Positions 12,001 through 19,801 are shown, numbered from the stretch's first letter. The stretch: DNA of 36,644 nucleotides from Branchiostoma floridae (GCF_000003815.2 NC_049979.1:33271034-33307677), one strand, 5' to 3'. Notes: a model not told the origin generated them from the letters alone. Made by a program: numbers and translations.

Positions 12001-15000
12001 TTAACGGAGGATGTTCCCGCGCCAGATTATGACGCCGAATATAACTGCCCAAAGGCAAGCGCTAGATAGGTAAACTAATGTAAGCATTTGTCTCTAGAAG
12101 CGAGTAATAAATATATTCAGAGAATAAATAACGTTAGTTGCACTTTTATAACTCAAGGTGAACCTTGTAGCGAACGCGAACCTTTCCGATTGTGCACTTG
12201 TGGGGGGGGGGGTGACTTCGACCATAGGAACAGGTACTGTTTTATTGTCTTGAGATCGCGTTTAAGTGTACTAACTGTGTGTGCACAGACGTCATCAGAA
12301 CTACCAGCAAACTCGTTTCGATTATTATTTGTGGCTTATTTTGTACTAATTTATCCATGTATAGAAATAGCCAATTTCATAGCAGAATGGTCTTTCCCAA
12401 TCTTTTCTCACCGTACCGACCAACAAAAAACAATCTTCTTGTTCAAGTCGCCCAACCCATTTATATATGAAAATGTTGGACAAGCCATCTCCAACTGCAT
12501 ACGGAAAGAAATCAAACCCATCAAATAGCTGAACCCTCGAATCACCGTAGCTTATTTACGACTAATCTTACCGTTTTGTATAAGTGCAGTTTTTTTGTGA
12601 CTCTTTTTATGCTTTTTATATATGTATAGTTTTATCAATCATTTTGAACAGTTTGACATGTTAGGTGAGAATAAATCTAGCTCATAATTATAATTTAATG
12701 CAAAAGATCATGAGGACCATATTTTGCACTAACGCTTTTTAGGTGGGATATGGGTTTTTTATGCCTTTACCAACTTTAATGTCACATACCCCCCTAATGG
12801 CTTATGCTAGGGCCATCAAACTTGGTATCTTTTCAGTAAATGTTGATAGAAAAAGTGAATAGAATAAAATCATAATTTTTCATGTTGCAATGGCAACGGA
12901 ATTCTGACAGGCATATCTATTACAATCCTTTTGTTTTATTTTTTGTTAAAACATTCAAGATTTAAGGTTTTCTAAGCCAACCACACTAGTTCATGGCATC
13001 TTATAAAATTCAAAGTAAATTTTATGATTTAACCCTCATCCGACCGTATGGGGTCATTTTTGACCCTAGGCGTATGTTTTAATCTGCCATAGCAACATTT
13101 TTCATCAGAGAAAAAATTCCTTCCATGAATTTGTTTGTATACATGTCTTACAACATCTACCAATTTTTCGCCGAGTTTTGCCCATTATTGTATAAGCTAT
13201 ACTTGAAAGTTTGTGTCTTGTTCGGTGGGGTCAAAAATGACCCCAGCCAATTATGAATCATTAATTACATAAATATCAAGATATTTCAATAAAATAACAG
13301 GCATTCCTCATTATTGCTATTGCAGCAACAGGTTATAGTTGTTTAGATGAGTAAACACCGAATATTTTGAAAGAAATTTAGTATTTTAGTGTAAAACACA
13401 GTTTTTTCGACATTCTGCATAAATTATGATAATACGCACTTATTACCTATGCCAATGAAAGTGAAAGTGTTTCTAATTAATTAAAAAACAATATATGGAC
13501 AGAATGTGCAGAAGGAACCTACAAGAAAGATCTTTGAGGGAAAATAGACAAGAGTTATTGTATGTATGTGTTTAGATGGCGGAATATGGTGCATAATTAA
13601 GTAATAAATTCGTTACTTTTCACAAATATTGTATTTTTTCTTGTTAAATAACATTATTATGCTATCAGCATTATTGCATCATCACAATTATTGTTTAGAA
13701 ATTGATAAAACAAAACATTGTTTAAGTAAGTTTAGTATGGTAGATTTTCAGAGCAAATGTGGGTTTTCCTCATATTCTGCATAAATTATGATAATGAGTA
13801 ATAACTACTGACACCAAAACTTGTCAAAATATTTTTCATAGGTTAGTGAAACAGTAAATACATAGAAATGACAAAATAAGCCAGCAGAAATATGTCTATG
13901 AGCAAAACAAAATGGGGTCAAAAATGACCCCTACGGTCAGATTCGTCGTAAAAATGTAACGGTCGGATGAGGGTTAATATTCATAATTTATGCTAATTGA
14001 TGACGCCATCAGTCAAAATCCAAGATTGCGACCAATGTTAGCTAGATTACTGTAAATGCAGAAATGTTCGCGGTGGATTAATGTTCGCAGTTTTCGCGGT
14101 GACCACTTCGCCGCGAACTTAAAACCATCGCGAACATTTTTTCTATAATGGTATTAGACTGCAGTCTATGGTGTTACCGCGAAATTAAAACCACCAGGAA
14201 AAATCATTTTCCCGCTACCGCGAAATTAAATCCCCGCGACCTTAAATGCATTTACAGTACTTCATGATGTCGTCATATAACATGATAACCCTCAAACCAC
14301 CGTATGGGGTCAAAACTGACCCCAGGCGTGTATCGATGTGTGCCATTATGGCATTTCTGGCCGAAAACAAATTTCCTTCGATGAGTTTGTATATATGTCC
14401 TATAACTTTTTATACGTTTTTACCGAGATTGGCTAATTGTTGATCCTAGAAAGTTTATGCATGGTCCAGTGGGGTCAAAACTGACCCCAGCATTTTTTTA
14501 AACAAACTTTTGCGACCCACACCTAAACTACTTATGGTAGGCTCACGAAATTTTCAGAGAATGATGTAAGTAAGTAATGGAGTAAGCCAAAATTATTGTA
14601 ACAACTTTTGTGCCATTATCATGTTATATGACGTCATTATGACGTCATCTAGGTAATCTCGGTCACCATCTTTGATTTTGGCTGATGACGTCATCAAATT
14701 AGCATAAATCATGAATTGAGTCATGAAATTTACGTTGAACTTCATAAGATGTGATAAACAACTGTTATTTGCTAAGAAAGCCTTAAAACATAAATGTTTA
14801 ATACAAAATTAGAAAATTTCGTGTCTGAAAATGTCTGTCAGAATTCCGTTGCCATGGCAACATGAGAAATTATGAATATACTTTGTTCACTGAAAATGTA
14901 TGCTTTTAACATTTTCTAAAAAGTTACCAAGTTTGGTGGCCCTAGCATAAACCTTTTAAGCGCTACACGGCATTGAAGTTAGTACAGGCATCAAAAACCA

Positions 15001-16569
15001 CCTTCCCGGTCTGAATAGCATTGGTGCAAAATGTGGTCCTCATGATCTTTTGCATAAATTATGATAATGAGCTAGAAGTATTCTCACCTAATCATGTCAG
15101 ACTGTCCCACATAGATTAATGAAACTATACATATATACAAATCAAAAAAAGAGTCACATAAAAAACTGTATTTGTACAAAACGTTTTGGGGTCAGTTTTG
15201 AATCTACATCACAAAAAAGCTATGGTGGTTTGAGGGATAATGATACAAAAGGTGTTACCAAAATTTATTTCACATATACATCATTCTCAAAATTTCATAA
15301 TCATATGATTAGTTGTTCAAATATGTGTCTAAAAAGTTTGTTTAAAGTTTTGACCCCAATGGACCATGCATAAACTTTCTAGGATAACTTGATAACTCCA
15401 AAATGAGCCAATCTCGGTATAAACGTATCAGAAGTTATAAGACATATATACGAACAAACTCATAGGAGGAAATTTGTTTTAGACCAGAAATGCCATACTG
15501 GCACATATTGATATGTGCCTGAGGTCAGTTTTGACCCCATACGTTGGTTTCAGGGTTCAAGGTTGTGACAGGAGAAAGAAGCAGAAAGAAGAAGAAGAAA
15601 GAAGACACATCACGTACATAATATTTTCACTCTGTACCGTAATCTCCAAGCAGATTCCTCCGGTGGCATTAAAACAGTAACATAAGCTGGGGAAGGAATG
15701 CCNNNNNNNNNNNNNNNNNNNNNNNNNNNNNNNNNNNNNNNNNNNNNNNNNNNNNNNNNNNNNNNNNNNNNNNNNNNNNNNNNNNNNNNNNNNNNNNNNN
15801 NNTCCTTCCCCAGCTTACGTTACTGTTTTAATGCCACCGGAGGAATCTGCTTGGAGATTATCCGTACCGTACCTATGGTACACGGAGTGAAAATAATTAC
15901 ATCATGATAATAACATAATGGTGCAGGAGAATCTAGCATTTGTGAAACAATGGTATAAATTCTTATAGTAATAATGTTACCAACACGCTTTAGGGCTTAT
16001 CAATTAGGATTTTGCCATGGCCAATATTGACGGAATGCGGCCGTATACGTACCAACACATTTTTTGTACAAGTACAAGTATGCCCGTTTTTAAATAAGAC
16101 GGAAGTGATGGAAGTGCTGCCCCTACGGCCGATGATGCTATGGGACTGGTGAGGTGAGGTGAGACAAAGAGGCAGTGTATACTTTTAATAAATATGCCGG
16201 AAAACACTTCACAAAGATCTGTATCAAAAATCATACCTTCGAGGGACAAACATTATCAAAATAACTAAAGTAAACAATATTTACCAAATTAAAGATAAAC
16301 AATATTATAAATGGTCTAATCTGTAAATGACTTTATAACTAGTGTCTTTACAACATACTTGCATAGCAAATAATTGGCTGTGTTCCATTTAACTGCTTAC
16401 AGATCTATATAGAAATCAGTTGTTTTTACCAAGGTAAACAAAGTAAGTTTACTTGCCGCTTCTTGTAATTTCCTTGCAGCGAATATAAGACAACAAATAC
16501 CATTGTCAGAAAGGAAACACTGAATAAGGACACAGGACGTAGAAGCCTTTTTCGCACAGCAAACTCCAT
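2808..16569 (-). CDS. Sialyltransferase gene 1 (ST8Sia-like, GT29), five coding exons
   Basis: Likely transfers sialic acid from CMP-sialic acid to a sialylated acceptor in the Golgi. Exons in transcript order: 16569-16430, 12044-11949, 11269-11026, 10850-10624, 3090-2808. All junctions keep one frame and the product is about 329 residues, close to the usual 340-380 of ST8Sia proteins. Seen: basic tail RKRLLR, hydrophobic anchor at about 12-31, stem, motif L (about 121-170, RTCAIVGNGGILLSSGCG), motif S (PTAG...FCDVITLYGFYPF), motif III HYYQ, motif VS HDYPSE and a C-terminal Cys. Cysteines near residues 123, 137, 263 and 328 fit the two family disulfides. Odd points are Gly in place of Ser in the GNSG core and an intron inside motif L. 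An alternative intron-1 splice (donor 16453, acceptor 12061, phase 0) gives 327 residues. Its paralogue lies upstream on the same strand. Confidence 0.83.
3112..3222. repeat. AT-rich microsatellite
   Basis: (TATA)n-type tract with interspersed ATATAAAAATAT units, ending in ATGGGTGGGTGGGTG. It lies in the last intron of gene 1, just upstream of exon 5. Confidence 0.9.
3223..4560. other. Intronic stretch; one dispersed repeat copy
   Basis: Nothing coding is visible. Positions about 3840-3975 match 31200-31335 (CAAGCGTTCG...GACGT.TCAT.GGCTAGC), so this is a dispersed repeat. A TTTTTTCTTACAG acceptor-like string at about 3742-3754 precedes a 66-codon frame that overlaps this repeat, which is why I do not call it an exon. 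Confidence 0.4.
4560..4935 (+). repeat. LINE-type 3' end with (AAC)n tail
   Basis: The stretch ends ...GGCTAAAAGGTTTCTTAATA followed by AACAACAACAACAAC. A short tandem tail behind a stable GCCCGTGAGGGC hairpin (4891-4902) is typical of CR1/L2-type 3' ends. No reverse transcriptase is left in front of it, so the copy is heavily 5'-truncated. It lies in intron 4 of gene 1. Confidence 0.5.
4688..5260 (+). repeat. Threefold repeat of a block of about 105 bp
   Basis: A block beginning AAGTATAACTTCCATTTTGG and ending ATATCAGTACAAATGAC occurs at about 4688-4795, 4978-5085 and 5155-5255, with moderate divergence. The first copy overlaps the LINE-like 3' end and the others lie beyond its AAC tail. 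This suggests local duplication or several insertions of the same short element. Confidence 0.6.
5470..6595 (+). repeat. R1-R2 composite repeat, copy 1 (uninterrupted reference)
   Basis: R1 (about 5470-5800) and R2 (about 5990-6595) recur in the same order at 31985-36130 (same strand, interrupted by insertions) and at 19010-19790 (opposite strand). Landmarks are TAACATTCTTTG, CACTACATTGTGTATCCCAT and TACCGGTAGTAACTGTTACA in R1, and CATACCAAA, CCATAACACGCCG and a terminal CCCTCCGTTTCACGAAGGG hairpin in R2. No coding capacity. This copy shows the empty state of the site where a TTAA element sits in copy 3 (here TATTATCAAATC). Confidence 0.75.
5887..5937 (+). repeat. 17-bp tandem repeat, three units
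   Basis: CACGATTGCGTAATACC is repeated three times head to tail, the last unit ending GTAAAGCCC. It lies between the R1 and R2 parts of the composite repeat. I see no equivalent in copies 2 and 3, so it appears to be a local expansion. Confidence 0.9.
6715..7550. repeat. Satellite-like array, unit about 170-183 bp, with an inverted tail
   Basis: Units marked by GGCTTTCT(C)CTAACTGGGAA start near 6719, 6902, 7071 and 7241 (spacing 183, 169 and 170). Each holds TTTTCTAT.ACTA, TGATTCTCAA.CAT and ATGGTCACGA.AGGC.GAAA. From about 7370 to 7530 the same words appear reversed (GATTGAGAATCACAG, CAATGGGAAAA), so the array ends in a partial inverted copy. No coding frame. It lies in the last intron of gene 1. 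Confidence 0.8.
7897..8330 (-). pseudogene. Non-LTR reverse transcriptase fragment (RTE/craft-like)
   Basis: The frame reads IALLPMPGKVLSSLLLSRIS, then QAGFRIGHGRSYIDQIFVL and MHILEKYDL. This is the N-terminal part of a reverse transcriptase (blocks LLPIPGKVLS, QAGFR.GRSC.DQIF, LR.ILE). The YADD catalytic block and everything behind it are missing. The end of the frame (from DLRKPDLV) no longer resembles the family. The flank at 8300-8335 contains TCCAAGCAGATCCTACGGT, a word also present with variation on both sides of the 15703 gap, which suggests a shared element family. Dead fragment. Confidence 0.7.
8336..9312. other. Intronic stretch without recognisable features
   Basis: Two weak plus-strand open frames of 63 and 88 codons (8393-8584, 8574-8840) have no recognisable motif, no splice signals that fit a gene and AT-rich composition. 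I read this as unique or very old repeat sequence inside the last intron of gene 1. Confidence 0.35.
9313..9993. mobile_element. TA-flanked MITE with AGAGGGT subterminal motif
   Basis: The left end GAGTCGATTCC..ATTACC.AGAGGGT is mirrored by the right end (reverse complement GCGTCAATTCCGAGTCACCGAGAGGGT in two parts, with a few mismatches). Both ends are flanked by TA (9311-9312, 9994-9995). The 681-bp interior is rich in palindromic words such as TGTTCGAACATGTTCGAACA (about 9491) and GTTCAAACATGTTCAAAC (about 9858). No transposase. Probably a Tc1/mariner-type non-autonomous element. Confidence 0.6.
9994..10623. other. Intron sequence with (ACT)n microsatellite
   Basis: Nothing coding is seen. 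A short (CTA)n/(ACT)n tract spans about 10496-10535. This is the part of intron 4 of gene 1 nearest to exon 4, whose donor GTGAGT lies at 10618-10623 on the minus strand. Confidence 0.6.
10624..10850 (-). CDS. Gene 1, exon 4 (end of motif L to inter-motif region)
   Basis: Acceptor CTTGTCTCAACAG, donor AGAAA/GTGAGT. It begins in phase 0 with DVGQKVNLTVVN, the tail of motif L, which in gene 2 (DVGGRTNMTVLN) is in the same exon as the rest of the motif. It then encodes the variable region between motifs L and S. It ends two bases into a Lys codon, the same phase as the homologous junction in gene 2. Confidence 0.88.
11026..11269 (-). CDS. Gene 1, exon 3 (motif L)
   Basis: The acceptor is TCTTTCTTTCAG and the exon opens A/AAT/ATG/ACA, directly matching gene 2 exon 3 (A/AAT/ATC/ACG). 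It encodes an N-glycosylation sequon (NMT), then the sialyl motif L core RTCAIVGNGGILLSSGCG and MKIDSNEFVIR. It ends GAAAAG before a GTTATA donor. Most ST8Sia proteins have GNSG here; this one has GNGG. Confidence 0.92.
11949..12044 (-). CDS. Gene 1, exon 2 (stem)
   Basis: A small exon chosen by phase. The acceptor CTTGCCTTTGGGCAG gives phase 2 into the exon; the donor ACAAG/GTTAAG leaves AG to complete an Arg codon with exon 3, exactly as in gene 2. It encodes YIRRHNLAREHPPLNSSAK and TYLFKPFNHERT. The FN near the end matches WQFN in gene 2. An alternative acceptor (CCTATCTAG) would start the exon at 12061 in phase 0. This is the least certain coding exon because there is little conserved sequence in the stem. 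Confidence 0.6.
13033..13973. mobile_element. piggyBac-like MITE, TTAA target site, perfect 15-bp TIRs
   Basis: TTAA (13029-13032), then CCCTCATCCGACCGT, and at the other end ACGGTCGGATGAGGG followed by TTAA (13974-13977). The terminal repeats are perfect over 15 bp. The TTAA duplication and the CCC start are hallmarks of the piggyBac superfamily. Inside each end is a hairpin GGGGTCA-N4-TGACCC(C) (13050-13066, 13914-13931), with a third at 13227-13244. The length is 941 bp and there is no open frame, so it is non-autonomous. The perfect ends suggest recent activity. It sits in the left arm of the 12533-15236 element. Confidence 0.88.
14050..14257. mobile_element. 208-bp palindromic MITE, TA target site
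   Basis: The ends CTGTAAATGCA and TGCATTTACAG are perfect inverted repeats flanked by TA (14048-14049, 14258-14259). The interior consists of inverted GTTCGCGGTGG / CCGCGAAATTAAA blocks, so most of the element can fold on itself. No coding capacity. Tc1/mariner-type MITE, nested in the 12533-15236 element. Confidence 0.85.
14289..14626 (+). repeat. TTAA-family terminal block A
   Basis: Begins CCCTCAAACCACCGTATGGG after ATAA, with GGGGTCAAAACTGACCCC hairpins at 14306-14323 and 14471-14488. It is the reverse complement of 15237-15557 over its whole length (shared AAATTTCCT, TGCATGGTCCA and AGCCAATCTCGG words on the appropriate strands). It sits at the centre of the large inverted-repeat element. 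Confidence 0.7.
15237..15557 (-). repeat. TTAA-family terminal block B
   Basis: The reverse complement begins CCCTGAAACCAACGTATGGG and follows block A (14289-14626) to CAAAAGGTGTTACC-type sequence. It abuts the right end of the 12533-15236 element directly. Blocks A and B look like the two ends of one element family, one inserted in and one beside the larger element. Confidence 0.65.
15610..15900. repeat. Inverted repeat around an assembly gap
   Basis: About 85 bp on the left (TCCAAGCAGATTCCTCCGGT and GGCATTAAAACAGTAAC, up to CTGGGGAAGGA) are repeated in reverse on the right of the gap (15803-15899). A similar TCCAAGCAGATCCT word lies at 8312. The gap therefore falls at the tip of a palindrome or between two inverted copies. 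Confidence 0.75.
15703..15802. other. Assembly gap (100 N)
   Basis: Exactly 100 N, a round size commonly used for gaps of unknown length. The true length is unknown. Confidence 0.98.
16430..16569 (-). CDS. Gene 1, exon 1 (start, cytosolic tail, signal anchor)
   Basis: The ATG at 16567-16569 opens MEFAVRKRLLR, then a hydrophobic run PVSLFSVSFLTMVFVVLYSL, then a lumenal start LQGNYKKRQ. This is the classic type II Golgi anchor layout: short basic tail, single transmembrane segment, stem. The preferred donor is CCTTG/GTAAAA at 16429, which gives the same phase 2 as gene 2. A second possible donor, CAA/GTAAAC, would end the exon at 16453 in phase 0. The exon is too short to stand out as an open frame. 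It is linked to gene 1 by position, strand and phase, not by conserved motifs. Confidence 0.62.
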
Positions 16570-16652
16570 ATCCGTTTAATAACAACTTATGATTTACTTT
16601 GTAATCGACTAATGATCCTCCCTTAGCATAACTTTTTGTCTCAGAACCAAAA

Positions 16653-16699
16653 GCATGTTATGTAACTAGCATGTTATGTAACTAGCATGTTATGTAACA
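16653..16699 (+). repeat. 16-bp tandem repeat, three units
   Basis: GCATGTTATGTAACTA occurs three times without interruption, the last unit truncated at AAC. It lies just upstream of the gene 1 start exon. Confidence 0.9.
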
Positions 16700-16739
16700 A
16701 ACACTGGGTGAAAGGCATCGGATGTAGCCACATCCGAAC

Positions 16740-17215
16740 AGGGATATTTACGTATTTGTAACAAATGCTAGCGGATGCAAACGGATTCGAGTGGGATCTG
16801 TAAAATATCCAAAATTTAGATTTCTGGGGTCCTTAATAAATGGATCCCAACATATCCCAAAATGGGATTTTCCACGGATGCTAAGCAGCATCTTTCCGTA
16901 TTTTTGGAATGTCCGGATCCTAAAGAATTCCAATGTCGGATTTTCCACGAATGCTAATAGTTTTTGTAGGGATATTGCCGTATAATTGAAGTTCTCAGGA
17001 TGCTAATGAATCCCAATTAAGGAATGCGAATGCTAAATCGTCTTTCCATGAATATTGTCGTATATTTGATTTAAGCGTATCTTAAAAATTCCTACATGGA
17101 CTTTTCCGCGGATATAAACTTTCTTTAGAATATCTATTCGCATATTGAGAATGATTAGATCCTAAATAATCCAAAACTAGATTTTCTGCTAATACAAGAT
17201 CGCTTTAATAAATTT
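16740..17215. repeat. Diverged tandem array, units of about 70-90 bp
   Basis: Words GGATTTTCCACGGATGCTAA, TTTCCGTAT.TT and GATCCTAAA...TCCAAA recur with decay, for example GGATTTTCCACG at 16863 and 16934, CTTTTCCGCGGAT near 17100 and GATTTTCTGCTAAT near 17190. Upstream of gene 1 and non-coding. Confidence 0.6.
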
Positions 17216-17952
17216 TTTGTACACTTGACAAATCTTGTCTGTCATAATTATTACATTCACGTGTATAATGATGCAAACAGAAGTTATCTCATTAAAGTCG
17301 AATCTTGGAAAGTTGAATCCTTTAACCGCCTTTATCACCTGACGTCTTATACCTCCAAATACAATATAGGCTCAAATGTGAATACAATTTAATTCTTATA
17401 TATGTAAATCTGACATAGAAGTCTGAGGCTAATCTTGCTTCTTTGAGTATCTGTTTCCTTTACAAATCAAAGTCTTCGCGATGCTTAATTACAAGAAATT
17501 CCCACATCCAGCTACAGGATATTGATAGTAAATAAAGCTGGTAATTCAACATATAACTAACATGACTTATAGTATCAGTACGTTCAGCTTGTCGCAACGT
17601 ACACAGGCTCATCTCTTATCCGGACTGCTTCACTTCTCTTTAGCCTAGTTAAGCCCTTATTCTGTGCTCTTCATGTAGTCCAGTTTTCTCCCAGCTCTTG
17701 ACACGGTGAAAGAATGTCGGTCCATGTGTAAAATCCATATCCTGAGTTCAACGTTTCAAAATTCAAAGCTTGAGGCACAAATTTGAAAAATATGGCTGTC
17801 CTCACAGACATTGATGACTATCTCCACCTTTTTTCAAAATTGACTGTTGTGCAGTCAGATTGGTCTGAGAGACAACGATTGAAACACCCACAATACATCT
17901 CTCCAGTGCACAGATGCAAAAAATATACAGAGTCGCATATGCAAGACATCCC
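17216..17952. other. Intergenic stretch upstream of gene 1, nothing recognised
   Basis: AT-rich, with no convincing coding frame or repeat relation to the rest of the window. The 73-codon plus-strand frame at 17783-18004 runs into the hairpin and is judged accidental. Confidence 0.4.
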
Positions 17953-18022
17953 AAGATTACCGACAATGCACTGCTCAAGTGGAGTCCCCGTTCCACTGGA
18001 GTAGTGCATTGTTGGTAATCTT
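17953..18022. other. Strong 70-nt stem-loop
   Basis: AAGATTACCGACAATGCACT and the following CTCAAGTGGA pair with TCCACTGGAGTAGTGCATTG and TTGGTAATCTT. The result is a stem of about 30 bp with two wobble pairs and one mismatch (DNA strand shown) and a loop of about 8-10 nt. Weaker pairing continues outward. The size resembles an animal pre-microRNA, but foldback transposon relics look the same. Confidence 0.55.
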
Positions 18023-18536
18023 TTTTATGCACGGATGCCCCCCCCCCCCCAAAAAAAACACATTGTGCATCCTTACGAATCGGAGTATCCTGATATCTAG
18101 CGTAATGTGGATTGTCTCACTTGTATTGACGTTACAATGGTATCCGAGGTACAAAAAGGAGGAAAGTAGATAAAACCGTAGGATTGATAATAAACTGTCA
18201 CCTTATCAAAATCTGTACGACTTTTTCATTGTTCCCGCCTGTGTAAAACCATATTTACTGTCTAGACGTGTTGAGACATTATATCTATTATTTCCTTGCA
18301 ATAACTTACAGTTATACCTATCCTGACATTTTATATAATGATGTTATACCTTCGGTGGCCACTCTTTAAATCGTCATGCTGTGAGCAAATTGCCATGGAA
18401 AGATGTTTTCGTATCTCTACATGAAGTCTGTATTGAATAAGGATTTGTATAAACTCCAATCAATTTCACGTTGATTGAATCATTTCACCAACTAGCAATA
18501 TCAAGGTTAGGATTATATAATCACTCCATAACTCCT

Positions 18537-18892
18537 CCCTATCTCGAGTCAAGTGCCGCAAACGCCTCGTCTTGCGTCATATGACTCAAAGTCCCTATCT
18601 GCAGTCAAATGACACAAGGACCATGTATTAAGTCGAGTAAGTGACTCAAAGTCAGTGAGTCCATTCATATGACTCAAAGGCCCCGTCTTGAGTCAGTTGA
18701 CTTCCACGGAGCCATATGATTCAAAGGCCCTGTTTATGACTCAAAGGTTCCAATCTTGAGCCAAGTGACTCAAGGGCCCCCTCTTGAGTCATATCACTAA
18801 AAGCAACCCATCTTTAGTCAAGTGACTCAAAAGACTCCGCGCTGAGTCATATGACTGAAAGTGCCAGTCTTGAGTCAAATGACTCAGAGCGT
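18537..18892. repeat. Minisatellite built of TGAGTCA/TGACTCA palindromes
   Basis: A degenerate tandem array whose unit is roughly CTTGAGTCATATGACTCAAA followed by GGCCCC-like sequence, about 30-40 bp each, about ten units. At least ten perfect TGA(C/G)TCA heptamers occur (for example near 18585, 18648, 18669, 18736, 18785, 18844, 18873 and 18882). TGA(C/G)TCA is the AP-1/TRE binding sequence. Confidence 0.8.
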
Positions 18893-19009
18893 CCCTATAT
18901 AATGCAGAAATCCATCCATTGTGGCTAAATATTGTAAAGTTTGTATAAGTCATTGCAAACATCTTGGAATTCTAAATGACAAGCCGAAATGTCTGCAATT
19001 TTGTATAAT

Positions 19010-19790
19010 AAAAAGGCTTCATTTTCCCCTCCATTGAACAGAGGGTTTCTTTTCACTGCTGTTTGTATGTCAGAGGGACGTTTGTCAGCATAATAACTAG
19101 ATAACGAATGAATTGTTTTGATATTTGGAATGTTGGTAGGTTTTGACATGACAAAGGAATGGAATAACGGTTCGGTAAGGCGCTCTAGTAGCGTGTTATG
19201 TTTCTGCAAGAGAACTTTCGGTTTTGATATTGTTTTTGTTTTGGACTTGCTTGGGTCATGATAGAAATTGTCTTTTCCATTTAAAGACTTTTTTTTAAAT
19301 TCTGTTTACAAAGTCCATGGTGTATGTGTTGATTTTGTACATAGAGCACTATACGGAGATTAACAAGAGGTAACCCCAAAAGTCAGAGTTGCGTCGATAG
19401 AGATAAACACGACTTAATTATATACCAGACGTTAGTGTCTAAGATTACAAAGGAAATTTTGTTTAGGGATAGTACATTGTACATGATGGGGTGTAAATGT
19501 TCCCCATATGATTTGAAAATATGTAGACCAAGAGTATGGGCAATGATGATATGGTATACAGGGGTGCATATCATACGTTTTAAATGTGGGGGTGTTAATG
19601 TAACAGTTACTACCGGTACATTCAGTGTGGAACAGAGTTACGTAATGTTTACGTACAAAGTGGACCGGGGTTTGTTTTCCATAGTAACTTGTAGTCATTA
19701 ATGCGATTGTTAATTGGGATTTTACATTATACATATGTGATACAAAATGTAGTGGACTGCATTGTAAAGCAAAAAATGTTAAATCATACA
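19010..19790 (-). repeat. R1-R2 composite repeat, copy 2 (reverse orientation)
   Basis: The reverse complement runs from AACATTTTTTGC (about 19780) through CAGTCCACTACATTTTGTAT, TACCGGTAGTAACTGTTACA, GGTCTACATATTTTCAAATC and CATAACACGC to a CCCTCTGTTCAATGGAGGGG hairpin near 19020-19040. It is colinear with 5470-6595. At the TTAA insertion point of copy 3 it carries the empty sequence TTTTCAAATC. Confidence 0.75.
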
Positions 19791-19801
19791 TTAAAAAAAT
19801 A

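Larger units (their letters stand above)
12533..15236. mobile_element. Large TTAA-family inverted-repeat element (non-autonomous), with nested insertions
   Basis: The ends CCCTCGAATCACC (12533) and GGTGGTTTGAGGG (15236) are inverted, and the inverted arms run inward for several hundred bases (12533-13028 plus 13978-14284, against 14626-15236). Landmarks shared by the arms are GGTGAGAATA, AAAGATCATGAGGACCA, GTTGC(C/A)ATGGCAACGG and TTGATGACG(T/C)CATC. The flanks are TGAA and ATAA, which I read as decayed TTAA. The left arm is broken by the 13033-13973 element, a 208-bp TA element sits at 14050-14257, and another TTAA-family end starts at 14289. No transposase. It lies within intron 1 of gene 1. 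Confidence 0.65.

Noticed and set aside
12088-12528. 146-codon plus-strand open frame
   Set aside because: No ATG at its start, a G run inside, no recognised motif, opposite to gene 1 and inside its intron 1. It ends five bases before a transposon terminus.
18925-19209. Minus-strand frame first suspected to be the stem exon of gene 1 (it even has a CTCTTGCAG acceptor-like site)
   Set aside because: The nucleotide sequence is a copy of R2 (same words as 6400-6590 and 35950-36130), so it is repeat and not exon. It also lies upstream of the better signal-anchor exon.
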